A stretch of DNA of 64,000 bases, taken from Lineus longissimus (lineage: Eukaryota > Nemertea > Pilidiophora > Heteronemertea > Lineidae). The notes beneath the pieces were generated by a model. The model saw only the letters and a program-made list of their open reading frames with translations, was not told where the DNA came from and ran no database searches. Where the stretch lies: the NCBI RefSeq assembly GCF_910592395.1, contig NC_088312.1, positions 5,208,001 to 5,272,000 on the forward strand. Direction: 5' to 3'. Made by a program: the position numbers and the translations under genes. Below, piece by piece: positions 1 to 13,018 of this stretch (within the stretch, counting starts at the first letter, position 1; every line of letters begins with the position of its first letter).

Positions 1-3000
1 TTCATAAAGCGATATCTGAAAAAACATCCAAATCTACTAGATGACTTTGTGCTGGAACATGTTGAAGAGGAGAGGATTGCTACATGGTTGTATAAAAAGA
101 AAAATAATAACTACGAACAGGAAGATGGACGAAGTGCTGCGAGCCTTCCTCACTCAGAAGACCATGACCACACCGGGTTCAAGTTGCATGATATTGGATC
201 CATCTCTGCAAGTCCACCACCATGTGAAGGTGTGGTTTTTATGTTGCATTTATAAAGTAAATTAAAATAGACATTTCCCTGTGATTCCGTGTATGCCATT
301 TACTCGTTGTTGGTAATCGAGCATTTAAAACAAATGAAATATCACTCGTCCTTGAGATTTTTGTTCAGTCCTTGTCGACTCTTTCTAACCTTCTTTTCTA
401 TTCATCACTTTACAGCTTCTTATGTAAAGATGTGCTCATCATCAGATTCAGAATTACACACCCGGGTAAGTTTGAGCAATACTTGTTGTATTACTTCTGT
501 CAACTTTTCTTATTTTCACCAAAAGAAGGGATAGTTGCTTCTTCTAATAAAATCTCCTATCAATGACGGAAGACAAGTTGCCATGGTAACACAGAAAGAA
601 AATTTCTGTGAAGTGGACATCAGACAACCTTAATTCGATCCCTCATCAGTGCAGTAATTAATGGAAAATTCATGTGCCACAAGCGAAGGATCGAGAGCAG
701 TAGCTTATGTTGGTTTTGGGTTGTAGGTTTGAATAGGACACTCTATGAATAGATGATGTAGTGTAAACAGACAAAATACAAAATGAAAATTGAAAAATTG
801 GAAGAAAAAAATTAAGATTGGTCAATTGGAAAAACCGTTTTTAAGGTTAGAGATTCAAATAAAAATGGTGAATTTTTTTAAGATGGTGAATTTAAAATTT
901 TTTTTTTCGCAAATCACAAAAATAGAGGCATGCGAATTTGGCAGTTTGATATCCACTACAGTGGGGCGATGATTGTTAAGTCACTATGAAAACCAATGGT
1001 TGAACAATGTACCTTGAAACCTTTTTGCAAGTAGTACCCCTTGTGCATGTTGTATTGTAACCCTGTATTCCATCATTAGTATCACGCTATTATTTCTTAA
1101 ATTTCCGGTATCTGGAACAGAGCCAGCCTGTTTTTTACTGGGAAAAGAATAGGCTGCTAAATTGATGAACTATTGTGTGGCGAGCACTATCAATAATTAT
1201 GCATATAAGCTCATTTCTTATTTCTTCCTGTTGATGACAAGCAGTTAAAGACAGTCTATATGGGGGCGCGGCTGGAGCTAGGCAGGTCAGAATAAGTTAT
1301 ATGAAGTGCTGATAGGGGACTCTCCCATCTGAAATCATTATGGTTTAGATGAACTTGGAAGAAAGAGTTAAAATAGGATGGGCAGATAGCTAGGATAAAG
1401 AAAGTTTTTGACAGCCTTGGAATTTGAGATGGCGTTTCTCTTTGAAATGTCTATGCATGTATGTAGACGATTCTCTCTCTCCTTTTAGTACAAAAGTTGT
1501 GACGTTGAAAACGTCCTCTCTGTTCTGACACAAGAAATACGCTTGAGCCCTGTTGATGAAAAAAGTTACTTTCTTCATGAAATTGGAGTCATTGCGGGTG
1601 CAGGTAAGATTCTGCATGCTGATAAAATGTAGTCCTTTGCAGCGATATACTATAGTCACAAAAGTTTACAATCAAGATCTCTAAGAATTCGAACTCTGCC
1701 CTTTGATCCTAAAAAGGATTTTTAAATCAACTTGTCAAGTTTGAAAGTACCTTCTACTGTTTAAGGTGGCGTAAAACTGTCAGGGATGCCGATGTCATTG
1801 TTGTTTGTAGTCGTAACATGGAAAATGACTGAGGTCAGACAGGAACAAGGACTCAAGAATTGGAAAAAAATTGGAAAATTTTCAAACCTGATCTTGTTGA
1901 AATTTTGGCAATTTGTAAGACTAAAAATGGTGCAACGATTTGGCAGTTTGGTTTACATTCAATTAACCTTGTTTTCCAGCGACTAGGGCAGATTCCTATG
2001 CAGTTTACCTAGTGTGCAGTGCGGGGAAGGTAGGTTTGTCTCTGCAAAAACTTGAAAATTGAACTCAATTTGAAAATTTCTAACTTAACTTGCCATTTTC
2101 TTCAAACATTCTATTTTGAATTACAATCAGTTCCATTATGTTTTTCAGGAATTAATACAGACATTACCAAAAGACAATCAACATACAGCGCCACATGGGT
2201 CAGTATACCGGTCCCCTATTTCGGGGATTCATCTGGTAACCCTGTCTAGGAGTGAAATTAGTCAAATTATATCCCTTGCAAAAGAAGGTATTGGGTCTAA
2301 ACTTGGCTCACCTGGTGAGCTATAGGTATAGCTGTCATAGAGCAACCAATGTCATTGTCCATTGACATTGTCTGTTCATACATGGGATGTGATAACTCTG
2401 CACCACCAACTATTAACTTATCTTTATCTTGTTTCATTTTCCTCTAGGACATTTTGTTTAAAATTTTCAATTTCAAGCACCAACTCACAAAGAATTCTTG
2501 TGTTACTTGTAGGACTCATCAGCCAATCACAGAAGGGAGCACAGTGGCTGCTTACGTAGCAGAACATAAAAAGACAGTATTACTCAGGGATATTCACGGG
2601 GTAAGTACCAATTTATTTTCTTGTATTGTCATGTAAAGAAGGGTAAGTGTCTGGCTAAAGCTGGTTATGAAAGAAATTCAGGTTAGAAATTCTGTACCCG
2701 GTAATAGTTAGTGATGAAAAGAGATAAATATCGCTGAAGTGATGAACAGACTTATTTTAAAATGATAAATCAGCTTTTTCTACCCCTTCTCTAGAAAACC
2801 CCTTTGAGAACACTGTATACTCTTAGTTCTCTCATCCAAGGAGGTACGCAGCTTTTTTAATGAAAATTTTCTGAGATAATTTTCCTTCTCATCAATATCT
2901 CTATTCTATTTACTATTACTAAGATAGAGTAAACATGCTGTTCGTGTTGATTTCTTTGTCACCGCAGGCTATATTTGTCAATTTCATTGACGCAGTTGTT

Positions 3001-6000
3001 TGTGACAAGATTTACGTCAAACCATTGACGGCACTAGGCGTTCAAAAGATTTGCCACCAATTGAATCTTCATATTATCATAACGTTGCTGATGGCAAAGT
3101 CATTATAATCGTCATTGACGTGAACTCAACAGAACTTCCGTAATAGGTTTATTTTGCTGAGATTGCCTGCGATTGCCTAACCATTGCATCAATCTCTTTG
3201 CGATGATTTGCCCACAAAGCATTGGTTATTTCTGTGTTGGGATCTACTCTTTATCACTGCATATCATGAAGGGCGGTTTTTCATAGCTTACCAAATGTCA
3301 ACATTTGCTACTGAGTGATTTTGGGAGAAACGGCCTCATGAAAGAAATAGAAAAAGAAAGGAGCCTCTCTTTTGGCTTTACTTTATACATCCCTCTCAGC
3401 AGCAATAGCCAAGACCTTGTTGTACTGTAAGGCCTCAATATCCTTTATATTGCAGATCTTGTAGATTCACAATCAAAAGTCTTTTTTGCTTCATCATCAG
3501 CATTCATTGCATATATTTGAATTCCATCTCTGTTTAGTATTGATATCTGTCCCCAGTTTTCTGTTGACACCATCTCTCTGTTGAGTTGCTTTCTCACCCT
3601 GTGGCAAGATTGGCACAGACTTTATACTTTTGGTCCCTAAACGATAGCTTGCTGAGTTGCCATGGAAACCTATGCTTTACTCTATAACTTGGTAGAGCAC
3701 TTTCACCGCAGCCTTGGTTTGAGATGTGGCCTCTTGAGCCTCTCCGATCTCTGTAGCGCAGTTAACACTTGCCTGTCAAGTCATCGCATGTCGTGTATGA
3801 TCAGGGAAGTGCACCTTGCCCCTGCTCTATTGTTATGACTGATCATATCAAGCTAAGTGGTATCCGCTCATGTTAGATAGAGATGCTGGTCAGGCTGTTG
3901 TGTTTACTGATGGTTCATGCAGTCTTGTCACACACTGTTAGGTGGGCTTTTCCACCTTGTTGTAATTAAATGAGTTAGAGGTTAAAGGACTAAAAGGATA
4001 ACTGTGGGCATTATCACCAAGCTGCTGGCCTGTAACCTGAGTCTCCTTTTTTTCAACTGCATGCAACCACAAATAAACACTCCATTTCTTGACTGCAGTG
4101 ATGCTGGAGTAACCATCAGCTGTGTGAGTAAGAGCTGTTACCATGGCAGTGTCACAGAACATTATTTGTGGCAGTCAGGAATAAGATGACAACAAGATTC
4201 TCGTCTTTGTTGTGAGAGGTTTGATGAGATTTTATGCGCTGACTGTCAAGACATGAAAGAGCTTTCTGTCTTGCTATATAGTATATAGTTATCAATGAAT
4301 CGTGATGTAATCAGTCTGGATATTGATTTTAAAATGAATATATTGCTGAGTAGAGTGCTTGCTATACTGTCAGATTTAAAGGCTGCCTAAAAGTTACTCT
4401 TGGCTTATATTTCAATTCATGTATTGGATGGATGCCACTATTCTTCAGTCCTCTATTGTTTGGTAAATATCATCAAAATTGTAATCAACAAAATTACCAA
4501 TGTTTGAACCCCCACAGAGTTCAACATTTTACTGCAGATTAAAATAAAAGTAATGAACTTGAATGGACTTCTGCCTTCTGTTGCCTACATAAACTTTATA
4601 AACTACACATTATAGACTTGATATCTTGTTCTGTTAATCAGCATTCATATTTACTAACACAAGATATGGCACATCGCCTGGGACCGACTACAGCAGTGAC
4701 ATACATTGATATGCCACCCTATTCTTCAGAGCTGCAACCTGCGGCGGAGTCAATCAAAAGGACTCATATTGATCTCTTACTGCAGATAACTGTATTCATT
4801 AACACTTTTGTGGGAAATTTGCTGACTTTTCCAATAAATTTCTTTAACGATATGGAAAGCCTTGATTGATATTTTCACACCTTTAAGTTCTTTGTGTTCA
4901 CATTAACCCCTCCAAGAGCTCAGATCTTATCAAAGTGGCAGTTTGCAAAGGCAAAGATAGGTTTTTCCATTTGTGGTGGGGCCCTAACTGTAGTGAAGGC
5001 CTACTATTTTGTGAAAACATTTGTAAGATTGTTGACCAAAAGAAATGTCATTTTCAGGACGAGCGATTTCCTCTAGGTACTGGCTGTGACCAGACATCAT
5101 CAGTTCTGTGTATACCACTGCTGCTGGGTATTGATCTCATAGGTAAGTCAAGTGTCGCAGAAAAGCATTTTTTAAAGTCAGGTAAGAAAGCCCAACTATG
5201 GCTTATTTCAGTGTCTCGTAAACTTAGTAACAGAGTAACATGGCATATAAAGACAGCTTTACTGTTGTTTGAGTGGAGTGGTGCACTAAAAAGTCCATTT
5301 TATCGGTTCCATAAATGTTTTGGGAGGTTCTGAAGTTAATAGATTAGAGTTGACATCTTTCAGGCATCACTTTTGCTTTGATTGCTTGTAATTTCACCAG
5401 TTACAGTACTCGTCATCACTTTTGATACTGAATATACCCTGCATGACGACCTATGCAGCCCATTTTGATTGCCCTGATTCAATTCTGATTGGTTTTCCGA
5501 ACTGTTCGTTAAGGAATAAATGTACTTTTGAGAGCTTTGAAGGTTATTTGATTTGTTATAAATCAACCACAATTGACAATTGGTCAATCCCTAATACCAA
5601 TCTGATGCAATTGGAACAGCTGCTGCTGATAATCCGGTCAATATCATTCAGTAAGCTTCTAAACACTGCTGAGTGAAAGGATTCTATTTTGTTCATTTCA
5701 TACACTCCCCATCCATGTGTGAGCTACTCTGATGTAACAAATGTACAATAGCACCATCTGCATGATCTAGCGATGTAGCTCCAGACCCAGCTGTCAATCA
5801 AAATCTAATGAAATATCATCTTCGTTATGGCTCTTCATTCTTCCTTCGTATTTTGCAGCCTTGGCTGCCTCCTCCCAAGTAAACCCCACCATGCTGTCCT
5901 CAGAGTCAGAGAGTAGATCAAAAAATCTTATGGCTACAAAAATCCCTGCTATTACTGATCTGTAGTATTGTAGTTCATTTATCAAATAAGGTCTAGATGA

Positions 6001-9000
6001 AGAATTTCAGTTCCAGGTCTAAAATGAATCATATTTTGATTTCAGGTGTGATAGAGTTTAGCAAACGATTTGATTCCAAGCCATTTAGTAAAGATGACCA
6101 ACAGGTAAAATAAGAACCTCACATGCAGATATTGCCATTGTCATTTAATATAAATCGCGTTGCATCTGATTCCCAGCCTTGTTGACAATGTTTTTTCAGG
6201 AAGATGCTTACTGGGTTTCATTATTTAAATCCATAAACTCTCAGTGTAGAAATGGTTGATTGTCGTCAAAATAAAACATAATCTGTCAAGTTGTATGCTT
6301 CTTCAGATAGTCACGGCGATGGTGACATGGGCAGCAGGCTTTCTGTTGGAGTGCGAAGTCAATGGTGTCGCAGTAAAGCAGAGGGAGCTAAACGACTTTC
6401 TCTTGGAGGTTTCACGGTAAGTGGAACAGAAGACCCCATCTGAGAAATATGTGTCACTTTTAATCAACACTGTAATTTCCTGATATTTGACAAATTATGA
6501 TCACTTTTAATAGGATACGGCAATAATTACCTTCGTTTAAATTCTACTTTCTTTTCAGGGTTATATTTGATGACATCATAACGTCAGACAAATTAGTTAG
6601 TCGCATAATGGTAAGTTGAAAAGTTAGAATATTAAAGATTGATTTTAAAACACCTGAGGAACTAGAATCTCATTTGTGGCATATTATCAAAAAGTTGATC
6701 CTGAAACTTCTATGCAGACTGGACAAAATATCTGTTTTGTATTCTACCCGGGTGATGCACAATATAGACTGGTCATGCCAAGAATCCATTATGTGGTAAA
6801 CCTTTCCCACCTGATCTCACTCCATTATAAAATCAGGAGACAAATGGTCCAGGAGTGACAGCATCATTCAGGCTCCTAATGGACCATGATAAGGACAAGC
6901 AAAACACTTAAGTTTCTGTTCCAACTCTGTTGGTACTTGGTGAAGTCTGGTTCATACTTTTCACAGCCGTGCATATCACTGGTGTGTTGAGTTTGTTGAT
7001 TTGCAGACCTCTTGCAGCATCACTATAGCTAGCAACCTGTATAGATGTTGAAGCCTAAAAACTGATGATAGAGAAAAGTTAGTTTTTATCCTTCCTAATT
7101 CATCACGCATGTAGGGATCTGAATTTGATAGATAGAGGTTGGGCAGTTTATGATATTTTCATCGGAAACAGGACAAACAACTAAAAATCTATCTGCTTGG
7201 CCTCAGATTGTGAGAACTACGCTGTCTGCAACGTTCTGACGCTACATTCATTTGTTACCAATTCGACATTGATTACGGCAAGATTTGCCAATAATAAGTC
7301 ACTAGATTTGCTCTAATGACAAGCCAGGTTTGTGGTGATTGGAGGACATTTTAGCCGATGGCTGCACCTGCGTGTATTAGCTTCCATTTTTACCTCGGTG
7401 TTAGGGTCACTCACAAAATGAAGGTCTGATAAACATATCTGGAATGGAAATATGTAGAAATCATGGACTATCTCAGATTTTATTTTTCTAATTTCCTTGC
7501 ATTTTAAAACTTGTTAGATTTTATTAAAAAGGAGTTATAGATTTCGAATTGCAGATTTTGTGGTGTTGCAGGATTGTGGTATTGCTTGTCAATGTAATGG
7601 AAATATTGTTAAACTTTGGGAAGGCACGTCCATCATAAACATGTTTGCAATAAATTGTAACAACATAAAATGGATTTAATCTGAATGGTTTATTCAAACC
7701 ACAGATGTTAAAAGGTCACCCACCACTACCAAGGGTTTGCCTTTATTTTCAACTGCTGAAGTTTTTGTGTTACCATGGCAACGGACATTGATGCTGAGGA
7801 AATTAAAATGATGGTCGAAATCCCAATAAGCAGATGCTGTCAGAGCCACCCGAGATTTTGCAAGATGAATTGAACATAGCAGGTCATGGACGTTGAAACT
7901 CTTTTTTGTGCTGCTGTTCTAGCCTCCAGCTAATTCCAGTATTCCACACTGCAGGAACGTGATGGGAGGGAGAAACTGAGTTGGAGTCAGTTCTGTCACA
8001 TTAGGATTACCACTCTTTTCTTAGGGTACGATTAGCTGTGCTAAAATTAGGATGCAGCTAAAAACATCAAGGTCCAACCGGGGATTATACCCGGGACCTC
8101 TCGCTTATTAGGCCATCACTCTACCGACTGAGCTAAAGGGAATTTCCCTCTAGCCTGGGCTAGTAGGAATGATGCCACCACTACACTATGTCAATATGTC
8201 GAGAGAGTCAAGGCCCTCAAGCAGAGCCAAGCTAATTTGTTTGTCTTGCTGACTACCTCTTCACCGATGGTCATGTTTTGTTTCTGTGAGTATGATTAAA
8301 AGCTGGAGGTTCATTTCAATGTTAATTGTTTTACTTCAGATGTTTGCCAAAAATCTAGTGGCAGCTAGTCGGTGCTCGTTTTTCTTAGTCGATCTCGAAA
8401 GGAATGAACTTTACGCAGATCTGTTTGATGAAGGGGTAGAGGACGACGCATCGCAATCAATCCTAAAGAAACAACCCATCAGGTTTTCCATTGACAAGGG
8501 CATTGCTGGACACGTGGCCAAGACGGGAGAGATAGTCAATATCAAGAACGCCTATGAAGATCCAAGATTTAACAGGTATTAGACTGTGATACCCTTGAGG
8601 TATCTCCATGCTCAAGAAGACAAGTTTCTTGAAAAAAGTTTAAAACGTCATAAATTAAGAAATCTAACGACAGTGATGATATGATATTGGCCACCGAAAA
8701 GACCTGAGACATTGATTAGACATAACTAGCTGCAGAGAAAATGATGATAAAAGTTAAAAACGCATTGAACAGTTAGATTTTACAGAATTTCATCACCTGC
8801 ATAATTTTACTTTTCAAGAGTTTGATCAGGATCTGCTTATCGTTTCAGGGACATAGACATAAGAACTGGTTTCACGACCCAGAACATCCTATGTATGCCT
8901 ATCATCAGTAAAGGCGTTGTGATCGGTGTGGTGCAGATGATCAACAAATTGTCGGGGACCTGCTTTACGGCCACTGGTGCGTTTTGTAGGGTTATCTCTC

Positions 9001-12000
9001 TGATCCTGTTTGCAAAATATCATAGAAAAACAATAACATTCGAAAAAGTTTGTTGGCTGGTCCAATCCTTCTCATGATTCACTTTTTTTATTTTCAGATG
9101 AAGCTGCCTTCAAGACATTTGCTGTCTATTGTGCTCTTGCTCTTCACTATTCTAAGGTAAATGCACTTGTTCTTTATCCTGTTTTAATCCATCAATCCTC
9201 AATGAAAAAAAGGACTTTAACAATATGGCACATGTTTCTACTATTTGCTCAATTCTTCCAATGGTAATGCAGCTTGGGTTTAATATCCCCTCAATAATAC
9301 TGAATTTCTGTTGCCTGGCGACTGTCTCTCTTCACTTACCATTGCCATTATTTCGGGCAGCAAAAAAGTGAGTGGCTAATTTGAGCCTTTATTGTTGCTC
9401 TTTTGTTATTTTGAGTCCTCAGTAATATATACCATCATTTTAGTTCTTGACAAGTCGTAATTTGGAATCATTTCCAAATGCAGACTCGGAGTTCAAATAG
9501 ACTACATCCTAAAGTCAACCAGCGGGTAGAACGGGTAATTCGTGTTGCTTTGTTTCTTTGAATAGTCAGGTAACAGGGTTATGGTCTTTTTCATTTAATT
9601 TTGTATTATTTTTGCCAGATGTACTCAAGTCTGAAACACCAACAGAGTATGAACCGTGTAGCCCTAGAACAGCTCAGTTATCACATTCGCTCAGAAGATG
9701 CCTGCCAAATGCTGCTTGCCAGCCCTCTACCAGACCGTATCCCGGAATCGTTCAACACCCTTGATTTCTACTGTAAAGAATACGAGTCGGAACTTCCACA
9801 GCTGTTCAACTACATCGTCCAGACATTTGCAAAATCAGTCAAGTAGGTAGAGACAGAGGTTCTAAAATACCAAAGGCCAATTACGAGGGGATTGAAAGTC
9901 TGAGTGATGTGCATATTCTGTATAGTTTCCAGCATATATGTGACATCAACAATGCTCTGAAATGTATAATTCAAATTTCAGGGTCGATCTCATCAAACTT
10001 TGTCATTTTGTCACAACTGTGCGGAAGAACTACCGACCTATCTCATATCACAACTGGCGCCATGCTTTCACTGTGTGTCACTGTATGTACTTCGTCCTTC
10101 TGCAGATACCAGGAGTGTTCAGAGAAGAAGAGGTAAGGAAAAAAGCTGTTGGTCTTGCTTTGATTTCAATTAATTTGTAAATTTGAGTGTTAAAAATGGT
10201 GGAAATAGGCTTCGTTGTCTGTGTGGACGTAAATGTTATGCTCATTAGTTTTGAGTTTGTATTATGTCTCCAGAATGCAGTGCTATCAAACTGATGTAAT
10301 GTTCATTATTTTCAGTTATAGTTATTTGTTTGTTGTCCCTGCATAATCTGTGACCCATCTTTTTTGCCTTTTGTTGCAGGAGTTGGCTCTGCTTGTTTCC
10401 TGTATTTGTCATGATCTGGATCATCGAGGTTACAACAATGCCTTTATGCAGAAGCTGGAACAACCATTGGCGAGTCTCTACTCAACTTCAGTCATGGAGC
10501 AGCATCACTTCAACATGACTGTTACAATATTACAGGTTGGTATCATGTTAAAACATATACTTGTATATTATGTTGTGCAATCTGGATGAAGTCGTCTATT
10601 GTGTGTGTAAATCAATCACTGCAGTGGGGATGCCCTGTGATGGAAGGTCAAAGACAGCAAAAGATTTGGGGTCGTATGACAGATGTAAGGACAATGTCCT
10701 TCGATCTCATTTCACACCTTTTGTCCTTGCAGCAAGAGGACCATGATATCTTTAGCCATCTATCCCAGGCCCAGTACAAGGACATGCTGGACAATATCCG
10801 GACTGCAATCATCGCCACAGACCTGGCATTGTACTTTGGCAACCAGAAGAAAATCGAAAAACTCATTTCGAACAAAGAATTTGATGTCGAAGTCAATGAA
10901 CATAGGTAAGCTGAGTGGGCAGACGGAAATTTCGATCTAATGTTGTCATGACGAAATATACTATGGTGCAAGAAGCAGGGTGTTATGTCATTGCCGGAAA
11001 TGACATGGTAGCCTGAGGCGAATGATGTTGCCAAATTTCTCATCCTTGTAGTCAAATGGTCAACTCCTAATATTTGCTGTTTCAGGAATCTGCTGAAAGC
11101 CATCATGATGACGGGGTGTGACCTGTGTGCAGTCAGCAAGCCATGGCCAGTTCAACAAGCAATAGTTAGACTCATTTATGCGGAATTCTATGATCAGGTT
11201 AGCATAATATTGGGGGAGGGTGATGGGAAAAGTCTTGTCAAACCAATCATGAGGTACGTTTTAAAGAATCTGCATTGAGGAACAATTACTTCACATTTCC
11301 CAGAGACTGGAATTGCTAAGTGCCAAAGTCCCCCTGATGCAACATGCATCTTCATCACAATGTTCTGGTCGTGATCTTCCCAGATGCATAATGGGATTCA
11401 CTCAGCCAGCTTACTTAAAAATCTTTCATTCAATTAGAGCAATTTGATAGAAACTAACGAATGCACAGTAACATAACATTTCCAATGACAGGGAGACAAA
11501 GAAAAAATGATGGGAATGAAACCACTGCCTCTGATGGATCGAAACCAAAAGAAAAACGTGCCAAAAGATCAGGTAAAATTTGATGACAATTTTAGGACGT
11601 AAAGGAACCTATCCAGGACGATTGTCCATCTGTTGTATGTGACAACGTCTGTGACTTTGACTTACTGGAGAAAGAGAACAAGAACAATGAAGGACATTCA
11701 ATTTCTACCTTGACACAGAAGCCTCAGATGTCGGAGGCTGTTCAAATGTCTGTCGGCAGATAAATACCAGTGTTGAAAGTCTCTTATCTTCGTCATGCAG
11801 CCCTCTTTGCTTATTCACTGTTAATAAATTGTTTGATCCTTTTTCAGTGTGGGTTCATCAAATTTGTTTGTATGCCTGGCTTCAGGAACTTAAAAGACAT
11901 CTTACAGAATGAGGGTGTATCAATACTGCTCAGCAACTGCGAGTGAGTATATACTATGACTTAGGTTGGACTCTGACATTTTTGTTTCAACACATCAATT

Positions 12001-12224
12001 AAAACTCTGAGGACTCTGAGGATCCCTCAGTCAAGTAGCTTCAGGTATGTACGAAAGAAATTAATAAGATGACCGTGGTAACGATTTTTTGTAGTGTTTC
12101 CCTGTTGATTCTTAAACTTTTGTTTTTCTTTTCCAGGTCTAACCTGAGGCATTGGGAGGAGATTGCAGCCGAGGTGGAGAGGACTGACGAGATCTTGTGG
12201 GACGTCACTAGTACAGATTCATAG
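1..12224 (+). CDS. PDE10A: cAMP/cGMP phosphodiesterase 10A orthologue, 5'-partial, 21 exons
   Basis: Dual-specificity 3',5'-cyclic nucleotide phosphodiesterase. Exons: 1-229, 416-465, 1489-1603, 1980-2029, 2149-2198, 2513-2600, 5058-5142, 6046-6104, 6307-6416, 6559-6610, 8340-8575, 8849-8976, 9098-9156, 9619-9842, 9982-10132, 10380-10535, 10733-10905, 11086-11197, 11492-11572, 11848-11942, 12137-12224. All junctions are GT-AG and in phase, giving 796 residues plus TAG. The open frame runs to base 1, so roughly 20 N-terminal residues are probably off the edge. Visible: PDE10A-type N terminus ([13 protein letters not shown]), GAF-A (about residues 94-242), GAF-B (about 275-440) with the NKFDE signature (N407, K408, F414, D418, E419), and the HD catalytic domain (about 440-780). 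Catalytic residues are present: YHNWRH (H535, H539), CHDLDHRG (H573, D574), CDLCAV (D684), and the base-clamp Q736 with F739. PDE11A was considered, but the N terminus and catalytic motifs ([22 protein letters not shown]) fit PDE10A better. The exon 5 donor (GG|GTCAGT) is the least certain boundary. Confidence 0.93.
2601..5057 (+). other. Large PDE10A intron
   Basis: This is the largest intron of the phosphodiesterase gene, between the GAF-A exons ending in RDIHG and starting in DERFP. I see no additional GAF-A coding segment, which agrees with the two flanking exons joining in phase 0 to a contiguous PDE10A-like sequence. No clear RNA gene or mobile element was recognised in it. The small open frames inside have no family resemblance. 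Confidence 0.7.
6611..8339 (+). other. PDE10A intron between GAF-B exons
   Basis: Intron of about 1.7 kb splitting the start of GAF-B. Its only recognisable content is the tRNA-like SINE head near its 3' end (about 8070-8150, opposite strand). Nothing else supports a feature. Confidence 0.65.
8070..8150 (-). repeat. tRNA-derived SINE head or tRNA pseudogene
   Basis: Read on the - strand, this has an A-box-like TTAGCTCAGTCGGTAGAG followed about 30 bases later by a perfect 5-bp T-stem (CCGGG/CCCGG) around a 7-base loop that overlaps a B-box-like segment. The segments that should form the acceptor stem do not pair and the anticodon stem is poor, so it is not a functional tRNA. A tRNA-derived SINE (a retroposed element with an internal RNA polymerase III promoter) inserted in a PDE10A intron is the best reading. 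The body and target-site duplications were not resolved. Confidence 0.6.
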
Positions 12225-13018
12225 CAGCAGGCATCGATCAGCCATTTAGGATGTAATGGAATGTAATTCCCTGTGATTGATAGAGGAATTAATCCTCTAG
12301 CTCAGACAAAGCCCTCTTTTGCAATTGACGGTTTGATTGATGCTGTTCGGTTAGGGGTTACTCATTAAGTTGCTACTACATGCGTGTGCATTTAAGACCC
12401 TTTCAAGACCAAGACTCTTGCAGAATGTGAGTTCAGTTGTATTTAGTGAGGACCATTGATACCTATTTTATGGAGAGAAATGACATTGAGTTGAGAAAGT
12501 TTGGGGTTCCGCCAGTACTCTGTGGATATGATTAGTCCAGACAGAACTCTTTTAAAGGATTCTTGTCTTTAATTTACACCATGGTGAATTCAAATTTAAC
12601 CATGGATCTTTTTAGTAAGGTTAGTGCACAATACTGGGGACATGGCACATTTAGTTCGCAATTACAATGACGACTATTTTAGCAAAATTGTACAATATTC
12701 CAGCCTCCTTGTTTTGACCCCCCCCCCCCCCGGCAAGTTCCTCTTGATGTTATGGACTTTATTCTTATCAGCCACGCATTTTGTTCTATAGAAAAATGTT
12801 ATTGCTCAATAAATGCCGGTATTTACATTTCCCCTGCTATTATATGCTGTGGCTAAATTTTAGAATCGTTACCTATGCTTTCTGTTAAAACATGCCATGT
12901 CATTTCATTTTGTTTTTTTATTTGTTAAGCCAAAAGCCATACTAAACTGTTGCAAATATGTTCATAATACACCATTAATGTTACTTGTATTTTTAATGAG
13001 AGAAGTTTTATAGAATAA
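12225..13018 (+). other. PDE10A: PDE10A 3' UTR with candidate poly(A) signals
   Basis: Non-coding sequence directly after the PDE10A stop. AATAAA hexamers at about 12808-12813 and 13013-13018 are candidate cleavage signals. A run of about 14 C residues lies near 12717-12731. Which signal is used cannot be told from the sequence. Confidence 0.55.

Noticed and set aside
2199..2235. Longer version of PDE10A exon 5 using the donor at 2236
   Set aside because: It leaves phase 0, which does not join the next exon in the QPITEG frame; the donor at 2199 restores the frame and the expected GAF-A length.
8070..8150. Functional tRNA gene on the - strand
   Set aside because: The acceptor stem does not pair and the anticodon stem is poor; only the internal promoter-like boxes and T-stem are kept.
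1..12224. PDE11A or PDE5 identity for the phosphodiesterase
   Set aside because: The N-terminal LLDDFV...E segment, GAF linkers and the [10 protein letters not shown] and [10 protein letters not shown] catalytic segments follow PDE10A; PDE5/PDE11 N-terminal features are absent.
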